From positions 46,940 through 110,939 of the forward strand of contig CAWGVO010000021.1 in assembly GCA_963826055.1 (NCBI GenBank): DNA of 64,000 nucleotides. The letters are read 5' to 3'. Both the position numbers and the translations under genes were made by a program. A model generated the notes under the pieces. The model did no database searches. It was not told the DNA's origin and saw nothing but the letters and a program-made list of their open reading frames with translations. Origin of the DNA: JBBDMC01 sp963826055. Lineage in GTDB: Bacteria; Pseudomonadota; Alphaproteobacteria; Rhizobiales; Kaistiaceae. Positions 46,821-59,158 of the stretch are shown here, in pieces; position 1 is the stretch's first letter; every line of letters begins with the position of its first letter.

Positions 46821-49079
46821 ATGCGGGGTTCCCCTGCCGGGCCGCGCGTCCTGCTCCGCCGCCTGCGGGAGATCATGGCGGAGCCGATCAGCGCTCAAGC
46901 CCGGCTCGACAAGACCGTTACCCAGATCGCGGCCAACATGGTGGCCGAGGTGTGCTCGGTCTATGTGCTGCATTCCGACGGCGTTCTGGAGCTTTACGCC
47001 ACCGAGGGCCTGAAGGCGGCGGCGGTCCACCACGCGGCGCTCAGGATCGGGCAGGGCCTTGTCGGGACCATCGCCGCCTCGGCGCGGACGCTCAACCTGC
47101 CCGACGCCAAGACCCACCCCGCCTTCCGCTACCTGCCGGAAACGGGTGAAGAGGCGTACAGTTCCTTCCTCGGCGTGCCGATCCTCAGGGTGGGGCGCAC
47201 CCTCGGGGTGCTGGTCGTCCAGAACAGGGCGCAGCGGACCTATCACGAGGAAGAGGTCGAGGCGCTGCAGACGACGGCGATGGTGCTGGCCGAGATGATC
47301 GCCGTCGGCGAATTGTCGGGCCTGGGGCGCCCCGGTGCGGCGCTCGACCTCAAGCGGTCGATTTCACTCACCGGCGTCGGCCTGTGCGAGGGCGTGGGAC
47401 TCGGCCATGCGGTTCTTCACGAGCCGCGCGTGGTGGTGACGGCGCTGATCGGCGAGGACGTGGGCCTCGAGACCCGCCGCCTCGACGAGGCGATATCCAG
47501 CCTGCGTCTTTTCGTCGACGACATGCTGTCACGGGACGACATCGCGGCTACCGGCGAACATCGCGACGTGCTGGAGGTCTATCGCATGTTCGCGCACGAC
47601 CGCGGCTGGGTGCGGCGGATGCACGAGGCGATCCGCAACGGACTTTCGGCGGAGGCGGCGGTGGAGAAGGTGCAGAGCGACATGCGCGCGCGTCTGCAGC
47701 GCAACGTCGACCCTTTCCTGCGCGATCGGCTGCACGACTTCGAGGACCTCACCAATCGTCTTCTGCGCGTGCTGATGAACAAGCCGCACGGTCCGGGCGA
47801 TCTGCCCAAGGACGCCATCATCGTCGCCAGGACCATGGGCGCGGCGGAGCTGCTCGACTACGGCCGCGACCGCATTCGCGGCCTGGTGCTGGAGGAGGGC
47901 GGGCCGGTCACCCACGTCACGATCGTGGCGCGGGCGTTCGGCATTCCCACCGCCGGCCGGGTCGGCAACGTGGTGTCGCTGGTGGAGAACGGGGACGCGA
48001 TCATCGTGGACGGCGAGGCCGGGGAAGTGCACCTGAGGCCCAGTACCGACGTCGAGTTCGCCTACGCCGAGAAGGTGCGCTTCCGCGCCCGACGGCAGGA
48101 ACAGTATCGCCTGATCCGGAACAAGCCGGCGGTCACGCGCGATGGCGTGCAGGTGACGCTGCTGATGAACGCGGGCCTGCTGGTCGACCTGCCGCACCTC
48201 GACGAATCGGGCGCCGACGGCATCGGCCTCTTCCGCACAGAGCTGCAGTTCATGATCGCGGCCAAGATGCCCAAGCTCAACGAGCAATGGGCGCTCTACA
48301 GCTCCGTGCTGGACGCGGCCGGCAAGCGGCCGGTGACCTTCCGCACGCTCGATATCGGCGGCGACAAGGTGCTGCCGTACATGAGGACGGCTCACGAAGA
48401 GAACCCGGCGATGGGCTGGCGGGCGATCCGGCTCGGTCTCGACCGGCCGGGCCTGTTGCGCACGCAGCTTCGCGCGCTGCTGCGCGCCGCCGCCGACCGC
48501 GACCTCAGCGTCATGCTGCCGATGGTGACGGAGCTCGACGAGGTGCGGCGGGCGCGGGAGATGATCGAGCGCGAACTGGAACACATGAGCCGCCATGGCC
48601 GCCCGCAGCCGGCGCGGTTGAAGCTCGGTGCCATGATCGAGGTGCCGGCGATGCTCTGGCAGCTCGATGGTATCGCCGAGGTTGCCGATTTCGTCTCGGT
48701 CGGCACCAACGACCTGTTGCAGTTCATGACCGCCAGCGACCGGGGCAACATGCTGGTGGCGGAGCGGTTCGACCCGTTGTCGCGGCCGTTCCTGAGGGCG
48801 CTGAGGTCGATCGTCGAAGCCTGCGCCGGCAAGGTGCCTGTCACTCTCTGCGGTGAACTTGCCGCCAACCCGCTGGCGGCGATGGCGCTCATCGGACTCG
48901 GCTACCGGTCGTTGTCGATCTCGCCGGCGGCGGTCGGTCCTGTCAAGGAGACGATCCTCGCTCTCGATACAGGCAAGGTGGCGGGGGTGGTCGAGGATTT
49001 CCTGGACGGGCCGGCGACCCGCGAGGGCCTGAAGCCGGCGCTTGCCGCTTTCGCTGCTGCCGAAGGTATCCCACATTAG
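46821..49079 (+). CDS. ptsP: PTS-Ntr enzyme I (phosphoenolpyruvate--protein phosphotransferase PtsP)
   Basis: A 752-residue protein with an N-terminal GAF domain (about 20-160) that senses glutamine in this family, then the enzyme I core. The phosphorylated His is 365 in GGPVTHVTIVARAFGIPT. The PEP-binding barrel has GIGLFRTELQFM, TLDIGGDKVLPYM and the catalytic Cys in VTLCGELAAN. It starts the nitrogen PTS phosphorelay to NPr and EIIA-Ntr. ATG 46821 is likely; 46746 would add an odd basic leader. Confidence 0.94.
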   Translation: MRGSPAGPRVLLRRLREIMAEPISAQARLDKTVTQIAANMVAEVCSVYVLHSDGVLELYATEGLKAAAVHHAALRIGQGLVGTIAASARTLNLPDAKTHPAFRYLPETGEEAYSSFLGVPILRVGRTLGVLVVQNRAQRTYHEEEVEALQTTAMVLAEMIAVGELSGLGRPGAALDLKRSISLTGVGLCEGVGLGHAVLHEPRVVVTALIGEDVGLETRRLDEAISSLRLFVDDMLSRDDIAATGEHRDVLEVYRMFAHDRGWVRRMHEAIRNGLSAEAAVEKVQSDMRARLQRNVDPFLRDRLHDFEDLTNRLLRVLMNKPHGPGDLPKDAIIVARTMGAAELLDYGRDRIRGLVLEEGGPVTHVTIVARAFGIPTAGRVGNVVSLVENGDAIIVDGEAGEVHLRPSTDVEFAYAEKVRFRARRQEQYRLIRNKPAVTRDGVQVTLLMNAGLLVDLPHLDESGADGIGLFRTELQFMIAAKMPKLNEQWALYSSVLDAAGKRPVTFRTLDIGGDKVLPYMRTAHEENPAMGWRAIRLGLDRPGLLRTQLRALLRAAADRDLSVMLPMVTELDEVRRAREMIERELEHMSRHGRPQPARLKLGAMIEVPAMLWQLDGIAEVADFVSVGTNDLLQFMTASDRGNMLVAERFDPLSRPFLRALRSIVEACAGKVPVTLCGELAANPLAAMALIGLGYRSLSISPAAVGPVKETILALDTGKVAGVVEDFLDGPATREGLKPALAAFAAAEGIPH

Positions 49080-49121
49080 CGGCCGGTCGCCGACTGCGGC
49101 CCCATGCTACGATCGAGCACC

Positions 49122-50181
49122 ATGCTGCCAAGAGAAAAAATCGATGCCCTGGTCCAGCGGGTCGAGTCGATCGACCGCCAGCTCTCGCAGCCGATCGACC
49201 GCGAGACGCTGGTAAGGCTCAGCCGCGAGCGCGCAGAACTCGAGGCGGTGTATCTGGCGATCGGCGAACTGAAGGCGGCGGAGCACGAGCGCGGCGGCCT
49301 CGACGCGCTGGTGAGCGATCCCGAGATGGCGGCGATCGCGCGCGAGGAGGCCGAGGTTCTCGACGGCCGCATCGAGGAGTTGACCGAGACCATCCGCCGT
49401 CTGCTGATTCCCAAGGACGCCGCCGACGAGAAGAGCGCCATCCTCGAAATCCGCGCCGGCACCGGCGGCAATGAGGCGGCGCTGTTCGCGGGCGATCTCT
49501 TTCGCATGTACCAGCGCTACGCGGAACTGCATCGCTGGAAGGTGGAGGTGGTCTCGGAAAGTCCTGGCGAGGCCGGCGGCTACAAGGAGATCATCGCCAA
49601 CGTCACCGGCAAGGGCGTGTTCGCGCGGCTGAAGTTCGAATCGGGCGTCCACCGGGTGCAGCGGGTGCCGCTGACGGAGGCGAGCGGGCGCATCCACACG
49701 TCGGCAGCGACGGTGGCGGTGCTGCCGGAGGCGGAAGACGTCGACGTGAACATCCGTCCGGAAGACCTCAGCATCGAGACGCTGCGGGCCTCATCCAAGG
49801 GCGGCCAGCACGCCAACACCACCGACTCGGCGGTCAGGGTGCTGCACGTGCCGACCGGCATCGTCGGTCACGGCGAGCTCACGTTCGCAGCACCAGAACC
49901 GGGCCGAGGCGATGCGCGTCCTGCGATCGCGCATCTACGAAGCCGAGCGCGAGCGCGCGGCGGGCGAGCGGGCGGCGGCGCGGCGCGGCCAGGTCGGCAC
50001 CGGCGACCGCTCCGAGCGCATCCGCACCTACAATTTTCCGCAAGGGCGGGTGAGCGACCACCGCATCAACCTCACGCTCTACAAACTCGACCAGGTGCTT
50101 GCCGGCGAGGCGCTCGACGAACTGATCGATGCGCTCACCACCGAGCACCAGGCGAGCCTGCTGGCGGCGGAGGGCGTGTGA
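49122..50181 (+). CDS. prfA: Peptide chain release factor 1, one frame break
   Basis: RF1 releases peptides at UAA and UAG. The reading frame is good from MLPREKIDALVQRVESIDRQ through the GGQ motif (residues 227-229, SSKGGQHANTTDSAVR). It then breaks after HVPTGIV near 49866, where GTCGGTCACG should read GTCGTCACG. Past one extra base it resumes (SQHQNRAEAMRVLRSR) and ends at the TGA 50179-50181. The corrected length of 352 is normal. The stop overlaps the prmC start. Confidence 0.93.
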
Positions 50182-51090
50182 GCGCCGTCATCGACAGCCC
50201 CGCCGTGGCGATCGGCGCTTTGCGCCGGCGACATCGCCGCGCGCCTGCGTCGGGCATTCGCTGCGGCCGGACGAGAGGGAACGCCCGACCTCGACGCCCG
50301 GCTGCTGGTTGCGCACGCGGCCGGCTGCGACCCGAACGACGTCGTTCTCAAGGAGGACCGCGCGGTCGATCAGGAGATCGCGCGGCGGGCGATGGCGTTT
50401 GCCCAGCGCCGCATCGCCGGCGAACCGGTGGCGCGCATCATCGGTCACAGGGAGTTCTACGGCCTCGACTTCAAGCTCGCGCCGGCGACGCTGGTGCCGC
50501 GTCCCGACACCGAGACGCTGGTCGATGAGGCCATCGCCGTCATCGACCGTACGCGGGGACGCGATGCGCCGGTCCGCATCGTCGACCTCGGAACGGGAAG
50601 CGGTGCGATCCTGCTGGCGCTGTTGTCGGAGCTGCCGAACGCGCGCGGTGTCGGCGTCGACCTTTCCGAGGAAGCGGCGGCGACGGCGCGTGACAACGCA
50701 CGTCGACTTGGATTGGCCGAACGCGCGCTGTTCGTCGTCGGCGACTGGGCGGAGGCAATCGGGACCGCGGATGTGGTCGTCGCCAACCCGCCCTATATCG
50801 AGACTGACGTCATCGCCACGCTCGACGCGGAGGTACGCGAACATGACCCGCTCCTGGCGCTCGACGGCGGCGACGACGGTCTCGACGCGATCAGGGCAAG
50901 TGTCGCGGGTCTCAGCCGTATTCTGGCGGCGGACGGGAGGGCGCTGATCGAGATCGGCGCTGGCCAGGGCGAGGCGGTTCGCGGCATCGCCGGCCGGGCC
51001 GGCTTCTCTCTTCGGCTGGAGCGCGACCTCGCCGGGATCGAGCGGGTGGCGATCGTGGCGCCCCGGCATCAGTTGGTGAAATCTCGGTAA
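50178..51090 (+). CDS. prmC: Release factor glutamine methyltransferase, one frame break
   Basis: PrmC methylates the Gln of the GGQ motif in release factors, so it fits right after prfA. GTG at 50178 overlaps the prfA stop. The first 15 codons (VSAVIDSPAVAIGAL) lie in one frame; after a break near 50223, one base must be skipped to give AGDIAARLRRAFAAAG and the rest. The catalytic NPPY is in VVANPPYIE, and SAM motif I is VDLGTGSGAILLAL. The corrected length is about 303. Confidence 0.92.
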
Positions 51091-51480
51091 CCGCAAATAC
51101 GGAACAGGCCAAAAAGCACTTGGAAAGCGGCCCCGGAAGGACTAGGTTCCGTAGCGCCGTTCAGACATGGGCGCATCTGTAGCCACAATCGGCATGGATG
51201 GGAGTTCGCTGCGGCTTTCGGGTAGCGGCAGGCGGCTGCAACCGATGAGCGCGGGTTCTCGGCGTCCGAATGTTCGGGCCGTTTTCTCAGTTCGGACAGA
51301 CCGGACTTGGCGGGAGCTTCCCGCTTGGGAAACCTTGACCGGGTGAGTCTAAGTCGACAGGGGCCACGAGAACGCGCCGGCCGGGCCGGACGCGGTTCCG
51401 TTTCTGAAACCCGCCCGTGATCGCACGGGAGCGGATGAGGGGCACATGCGAATCGTTTCGTTACATCAAGAGAGCCATCG
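51091..51480. other. Structured gene-free gap before DUF4167
   Basis: About 390 bases with no supported protein gene on either strand. It holds at least two tight hairpins: GCGGGA/TCCCGC at 51310-51324 and CCCGTG-ATCG-CACGGG at 51414-51429. It may carry the DUF4167 promoter and 5' leader or a small RNA; I cannot match it to a known RNA family by eye. Confidence 0.5.
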
Positions 51481-52077
51481 ATGAGGCAAGGACAGCAGAA
51501 CAAGCGTATGCGCGGCCGCGGCCGGAAAGGACCAAGTCCGCTGACGCGTTCGTATGAAAGCAACGGCGGTGACGTGAAGATCCGGGGCACCGCCCTCCAT
51601 GTCGCCGAGAAATACGTCCAGCTCGCCCGCGATGCGCAGTCCTCCGGCGATCGCGTCGCGGCGGAAAACTACTTCCAGCACGCCGAGCACTACTACCGCA
51701 TCGTCGCGGCGGCGCAGGCTCAGTTGCCCCAGCCCCAGCCGATCATCCGCTCCGACGACGACAGCGGCGATGAGGACGAGCGGGAATTCCGCGACAACGG
51801 ATACGGCGGCGGTGACCGCCAGCCGATGCAACAACAGCCATCTCAGCCGGTGTTCGGTACCTCCGAGCCACAGCCCTACGTCAACGGCGGCGATCAGGAT
51901 CAGCCGACGGATGACGCGGCCGGTGCGGCGGCCGCGGCCGATGGCGGCGGGCGGGACCGCGAACGCGGTCACGGGGGAGGATTTCGCCGCCGGCGTCCGT
52001 ACCGCGAGCGCTATGGCGAGCGCGGCGGCGAGCAGGGCGGCCGTTCAGACGGTGGCCCGCCGCAGGCAGAGGAATAA
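51481..52077 (+). CDS. DUF4167 domain-containing protein
   Basis: A 198-residue protein with a conserved basic N-terminus (MRQGQQNKRMRGRGRKGPSP, YESNGGDVKIRGTALHVAEK, NYFQHAEHYYRI) that defines DUF4167, followed by a Gln/Pro- then Gly/Arg-rich disordered tail (GGFRRRRPYRERYGERGG). RNA binding is plausible from the RG-rich tail but unproven. In rhizobia it lies between prmC and clpB, as here apart from an insertion of three genes. Confidence 0.92.
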   Translation: MRQGQQNKRMRGRGRKGPSPLTRSYESNGGDVKIRGTALHVAEKYVQLARDAQSSGDRVAAENYFQHAEHYYRIVAAAQAQLPQPQPIIRSDDDSGDEDEREFRDNGYGGGDRQPMQQQPSQPVFGTSEPQPYVNGGDQDQPTDDAAGAAAAADGGGRDRERGHGGGFRRRRPYRERYGERGGEQGGRSDGGPPQAEE

Positions 52078-52099
52078 GTCCAGCGTTCGCGCCCTGGTC

Positions 52100-53551
52100 T
52101 CACCGGGCATCGCGGACGTGCACGACGGCAACGTCATCCGCATAGAAACGCTTCCAGCCGGGCAGCCTGTCGAGCAGCGCGACGGCCGGTGTTGCCGGGC
52201 TTAGCAGCGTCGCGTCGATCTCGTCGGCGTCCAGCAGCTTCACGAAATCATCGAGGGCGGCAAGGTTCACCGCGCGGTAGTGGCGCATGGTGAAGGCGTC
52301 GCCGTAGAGCTCGGTGCGCCCGTCGATGAACGGCGCCACGCCCGAGAAGATCAGGTAGCCGCCAAAGTCGTAGTCGTTGAAGACGCGGTGGAAGCCGCCG
52401 CGCTTGATGACGGCGACGGCAGCCGAGGGCGCGACGCGCGGATTGGGTGCGTCACCGCCGGCAACCGCCAAGCCGGCAGCCAGCAGCGCGACGACGCCGA
52501 CAGACAGCGCCGCGAGCGTGCCGGGTCCGCTCTTGCCGCCGGCCATGCCGTTTTCGCGGCGCGCGGCGGGAACCTGGCGAGCGAGCGGCGCGGCGAGGAA
52601 GAGGGGAGCGAGGAGGCCGATGAGCTCACTGTTGCGCTCCGCCGAAAGGGCGAGGTGCAGGAGCCCGATAAGGATGAGCACGCGCACCGGCGGCAGCACG
52701 AAGCCGCGATAGAGGGCGAAGCCCAGGCCGGCGAGGAGGGCCAGCTCGAAGGCGCCGAGGTGACCGAAGTCGGCGGGGCGCCACTCATTGATAATCGACA
52801 GTGCCTGGGTCTGGCTGAGGATGCGCCAGGTCACCAGCATCGACTGTGGGCCGTAGGGCGTGATCGACGCGGCGACGAGGGTGAGGGCGACGAAGACCAC
52901 CCAGCGGCCGGCGAGCGCGCGCCGGTCGCCTGGTCCCGCGGCGACCACCGCGTCGAGGCCGGCGGCGACGGCGAGCACGATGCCGAGGGTGAAGCCGCCG
53001 TGAAGGTTCGCCCACAGGACCATGAGCAGAAGATGCGCGTAGGACGGTGGCCGCCGGCGGTCCGCGGCGCGCACGAGGCCGGCCACCCAGGCCACCATCA
53101 CCGGCAGGGCCAGCACGTGCGGGCGGGCGACGAGATGGGGCGCGACCAGAACGAAGGCGACGGCCAGGAGCGCGATGACCGGCACCGGTGCCAGTTCGTC
53201 CATCAGGAAGCGCACCAGAAGGGCGAAGGCGAGAGACGCGGCGGCGGCCGTCACCACGACGACCAACGGCCAGCCGCCGGCGTGCCAGGCGGTGGCGAGA
53301 ACGAGTTGGGACAGCCACTCCTTGGCGATCCACGGCATGCCGGCGAACGTGAACGAGAAGGGGTCGCCGGTCGGAAAGCCGTTGGCGCGGATCCAGTCGC
53401 CGACGGCGATGTGCCAGAAGGTGTCGGGGTCGTTGAGGAGGCTCGCGCCCACGGCGAGGACGACCAGGTAGATGACGGCGGCGGCGAGGAATGGGAAGAG
53501 GGCCGGCGCCCAGGCCGGGCTCACGCGCTCATCGGCGGTCCTGACGGCCAT
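52100..53551 (-). CDS. Polytopic membrane protein, glycosyltransferase-like fold
   Basis: A 483-residue membrane protein with about ten hydrophobic segments, and a loop after the first one with DPDTFWHIAVGDWI and GMPWIAKEWLSQ, resembling GT-C-type integral membrane proteins. The C-terminal soluble part has RVFNDYDFGGYLIF and PFIDGRTELYGDAF. I recognise it as a conserved but uncharacterised family and cannot assign a substrate. It is transcribed towards DUF4167, forming a minus-strand run with the PAP2 gene. Confidence 0.7.
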   Translation of the reverse strand: MAVRTADERVSPAWAPALFPFLAAAVIYLVVLAVGASLLNDPDTFWHIAVGDWIRANGFPTGDPFSFTFAGMPWIAKEWLSQLVLATAWHAGGWPLVVVVTAAAASLAFALLVRFLMDELAPVPVIALLAVAFVLVAPHLVARPHVLALPVMVAWVAGLVRAADRRRPPSYAHLLLMVLWANLHGGFTLGIVLAVAAGLDAVVAAGPGDRRALAGRWVVFVALTLVAASITPYGPQSMLVTWRILSQTQALSIINEWRPADFGHLGAFELALLAGLGFALYRGFVLPPVRVLILIGLLHLALSAERNSELIGLLAPLFLAAPLARQVPAARRENGMAGGKSGPGTLAALSVGVVALLAAGLAVAGGDAPNPRVAPSAAVAVIKRGGFHRVFNDYDFGGYLIFSGVAPFIDGRTELYGDAFTMRHYRAVNLAALDDFVKLLDADEIDATLLSPATPAVALLDRLPGWKRFYADDVAVVHVRDAR

Positions 53552-53638
53552 GCTCGCGGCTCCCTCGCGCCCGAAACCGGGGCATCATTTTGCGGAATCG
53601 ACAGCCCGCACCGCTCGTTTGCCCCGCGTGCCGCGATC

Positions 53639-54766
53639 CTAGGCAGACGGCGTTAACGTTTGGCGAATCGCGCCGGGCCAGGCGCCGATGGCCCATCCGA
53701 CGATCGTCCACAGGGCGAGCACGATCAGGATCGAGGCGTAGCCGTCGATGCCGTAGTGCCAGCCGAGCAGAATCGAGCCGCACTGGATGAAGACCAGGAA
53801 GGCGAGCGCGGCGAAGCCGAGGCGGCGGCTGAACTGGAAACCGACGATGACCCAGAGGGTCGCCATCGCCACGTGCATGCTGGGAAAGGCCGAGATGCCG
53901 CTACCGAAGTCGACGTGCCCGCTGGCGTAGGCGTTCCAAAGCGATCGCTGGATATCCCAGGCGGAATGGGTGAGGCCGGCGTTGACGGCGATGTGGTCGA
54001 GCAGCGGCCGATAGCGGTCGAGGTCGCCGGTGATGTCGCCGAAGTAGGCCGGGCCGGCTGACATGAAGATGCCGGCGAGCACGTTGCCGACGACGATCCA
54101 GGCGAGGATGTAGGTGATGAACACGCGCAAGCGGATCGGCGCCTCCGACCGCGTCATCGCGACGACCGCCGGCACGCCGACCAGCATCGTCATCCAGCCC
54201 GTGAGATACAGATGCTCGACGATGTGAAGCAACCACGGACGGACGATGATGGGCGTGAACAGGTGCCACGGGTCGACACCGCCGTGGACGAACGCATCGA
54301 TGGAGGCCAGCGGGCGATCCCAGACGTAGGCGCTGACGTCGGTCAGCAGGTTCTTGGCCGACGTGAAGACGCCCATCAACAACGCCTGGGTGGCAATGAG
54401 CAAGGCACCGGCAACGCCTCGCGGCGTCACCTGGGCGGCGATCAGCGTGACCAGCGTCGACAGCGGACGGTCGGGGGATTGACGAACGGCGGCGGGCAGG
54501 TTGCGGAGGACAAGGTAAAGCAGCGTAACGGCGGCGATGCCGGCGAGCCAGATGCCGAGGTACATGAAGAGGACGAGCTTGTCCTCGCTGCCGAGCCACA
54601 GCGCAAGGCCGATGACGGAGACGATGTAGAGCGAGCCGAGCGCATAGATCGGCAGGTCGGCCGCAAGCTCGGCCGCCACCGCCTGGCGGAACGCTGCAAG
54701 CCCGCCCGCGCCAAGGCGCGGAACGGCAATCGCCTGCGCCCGGTATCCTTCCACGTTCAAGGTCAT
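53639..54766 (-). CDS. PAP2 superfamily phosphatase (Aur1/inositol phosphotransferase-like)
   Basis: A 375-residue membrane protein with about six to eight helices. The PAP2 catalytic motifs are in GISAFPSMHVAMATLW and LLGWHYGIDGYASI, supplying the two essential His residues and an Asp. This layout matches the PAP2_3 or Aur1-like group that handles lipid phosphates. The lipid substrate is unknown. It is one of three genes placed between DUF4167 and clpB. Confidence 0.85.
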   Translation of the reverse strand: MTLNVEGYRAQAIAVPRLGAGGLAAFRQAVAAELAADLPIYALGSLYIVSVIGLALWLGSEDKLVLFMYLGIWLAGIAAVTLLYLVLRNLPAAVRQSPDRPLSTLVTLIAAQVTPRGVAGALLIATQALLMGVFTSAKNLLTDVSAYVWDRPLASIDAFVHGGVDPWHLFTPIIVRPWLLHIVEHLYLTGWMTMLVGVPAVVAMTRSEAPIRLRVFITYILAWIVVGNVLAGIFMSAGPAYFGDITGDLDRYRPLLDHIAVNAGLTHSAWDIQRSLWNAYASGHVDFGSGISAFPSMHVAMATLWVIVGFQFSRRLGFAALAFLVFIQCGSILLGWHYGIDGYASILIVLALWTIVGWAIGAWPGAIRQTLTPSA

Positions 54767-54875
54767 TTGTCGTCGAAACCCTGGGGCCGACCCTAGCCGC
54801 CCGGCGATAAGATTCCGTTACGGGAACCGCAGATTTTCGGGGTATTTCCACCCTGCGGCACGCGGGGCCGTGGGC

Positions 54876-56264
54876 CTAGGACCGGGTTTTCGCCGACCCC
54901 GACGCCGGGCCGGTGCCGGCATGGCCGCTCCCGCCGGGCGCACGGGTGCGAAAGGCAAGACCATTCACGGCATCGCGAACAGATCGCCGATACGCCTCCC
55001 GATCGATCGGTTGGGGCGGATTGGCGGCATCCACCTCGGTTGGCGACGCCATCTTGAGGGCAAATTCGGGGCTGCGGCGGACGCCCTCGCCGACGGCCAG
55101 CACCACCACGTCGCCCGACGTGATGTGGCCGGCGCCCACGCCGCAAAGGAAGCCGCCGATCGCAACAGCAGCAGCGGGGCCGATGCGCACCGCCGTCTCG
55201 AGCGCCACCAGCCGTGCCACATCCGTGCAGTGCTCTTCCGGGAAGGCGACGATCTCGCCGCCGCTTTCCCTGACGGTCTTGCTCACCAGCGGGTAGAGGC
55301 CCGGTTTGCCCGTGGCCAGGATCGGAATCTCTGTCTCGGGGTTCTCGTACGTGGGGTAGTCGTTCTCCCAGCCCGGCGGGAACTTGTTCGCCTGCGCCTT
55401 CGCCCAGGCGTCCGCCATCGGTGCGCAGCGATCGGTCTGGACCAGATAGAAGCGTGGCGATTTGCCGATCAGCCCCAGCCTGTGCAGATCGCGGAATCCC
55501 TTGGCGACGCCGAGGGGTCCCATGCCGCCGCTCAGGGCCTGGACATAAACCGTGGGCCGCCGGGTTAGGACGCGCAGCATCTCGTATGCGATCGTCTTCT
55601 TCGCCTCGAGACGGATCGGATCGAAGCCGCCCGATGCGCAGTAGAAACCGTTCGCCGCGGCAAATTCCGCCGCCTGGCGCTTGGCCTCGGCGTAGTCGCC
55701 CCTGACGCGAAACACCTTCTGTCCGAAGACGCCGATGTCGGCGTCGTGAAAGCGCGAGGAGCCCTCGGGGATGAAGGCGTAAAGTGTGATGCCGGCAGCC
55801 GCCAGGTAGCGGGCGAAGGCAACACCGACATTGCCGGTGCTGGCGACGACGTATGTCGTGATCCCCGCTTCCTTCAGAACGCTCGCCACCATCGAGCCGG
55901 CGAGGTCCTTGAAGGTTCCGGTCGAGGGATTGTTGTCATGGCGATGCGCGTAAACCCGGCATGCGACGCCGTGAGAGCGCGCGTAAGCCTCGAGGAACGG
56001 CCAGCGTTCCAGCGCGACATTGCCCTCGCCCGACGACACGACGTTGGCGGCGGAGGCGACCGGGAGGAAATCCAGGTAGCGCCAAAGGCCCGGTCGTTCG
56101 GTTCCCGCCGTCAGCAGGTCGTCGAAGCGGTCCCAATCGGTCGTGTAGCGGGCCTCAAGATGCACCGAGCCGCACTGCGGGCATTTCTGGCCGGCCTCGA
56201 ACCAGCGACGAAAGTCGGGGAGGATGGCGCCGCAGCGCGTGCATTCCAGATGGTATTTCGCCAC
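54876..56264 (-). CDS. Threonine synthase-like PLP enzyme with zinc ribbon
   Basis: A 462-residue PLP-dependent enzyme. Cys8, Cys11, Cys28 and Cys31 form an N-terminal zinc ribbon. The PLP lysine is 119 in NPSTGTFKDLAGSM, and VASTGNVGVAFARYL and QALSGGMGPLGVAKG contact the cofactor phosphate. It resembles threonine synthase, though the reaction could be another beta-replacement or elimination. GTG at 56264 gives VAKYHLECTRCG, matching family starts; the ATG at 56291 adds only basic residues. It is divergent from clpB. Confidence 0.83.
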   Translation of the reverse strand: MAKYHLECTRCGAILPDFRRWFEAGQKCPQCGSVHLEARYTTDWDRFDDLLTAGTERPGLWRYLDFLPVASAANVVSSGEGNVALERWPFLEAYARSHGVACRVYAHRHDNNPSTGTFKDLAGSMVASVLKEAGITTYVVASTGNVGVAFARYLAAAGITLYAFIPEGSSRFHDADIGVFGQKVFRVRGDYAEAKRQAAEFAAANGFYCASGGFDPIRLEAKKTIAYEMLRVLTRRPTVYVQALSGGMGPLGVAKGFRDLHRLGLIGKSPRFYLVQTDRCAPMADAWAKAQANKFPPGWENDYPTYENPETEIPILATGKPGLYPLVSKTVRESGGEIVAFPEEHCTDVARLVALETAVRIGPAAAVAIGGFLCGVGAGHITSGDVVVLAVGEGVRRSPEFALKMASPTEVDAANPPQPIDREAYRRSVRDAVNGLAFRTRAPGGSGHAGTGPASGSAKTRS

Positions 56265-56304
56265 GGCACGTCCTCTTCGCCTGCATCTCACTGGTAGCGC
56301 AATC

Positions 56305-56342
56305 GGGCCGATTTGTCCTCTGCGCGCGGGTCAAATCGGCCC
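56305..56342. repeat. Perfect inverted repeat between the threonine-synthase-like gene and clpB
   Basis: GGGCCGATTTG (56305-56315) and CAAATCGGCCC (56332-56342) are exact reverse complements with 16 bases between. It lies in the divergent intergenic region, 40 bases from the threonine-synthase-like start and 130 from clpB. It could be an operator or an mRNA hairpin. It does not match the CIRCE element. Confidence 0.7.
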
Positions 56343-56472
56343 TTCCACGGGGGCCTTCGCGTCACCATATCCATCCCGGACGGCTTGCTGCGGATGCGCG
56401 GGGGCCGGCAAATCGTGGCTCAGAGACGGGCCCGGGCCTTTGAGGACGGGAACCCGAGGAGGCGAGACGGCT

Positions 56473-59082
<2,610 letters not shown>

Positions 59083-59158
59083 GCTCGAGAGCCAAGGCAG
59101 GGGAAGGCCGGCCGCGCGCTGCGCTTCCCCCCGCGACGCCCGCGATCGGCGACGGCTG

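Noticed and set aside
49855..49875. Programmed frameshifting in prfA by analogy to prfB
   Set aside because: prfB uses an in-frame UGA after CUU with an upstream Shine-Dalgarno. None of these features is present here, and nine other unrelated sites show the same one-base pattern.
56305..56342. CIRCE element for HrcA control of clpB
   Set aside because: CIRCE reads TTAGCACTC-N9-GAGTGCTAA; both the arms and the spacer differ here.
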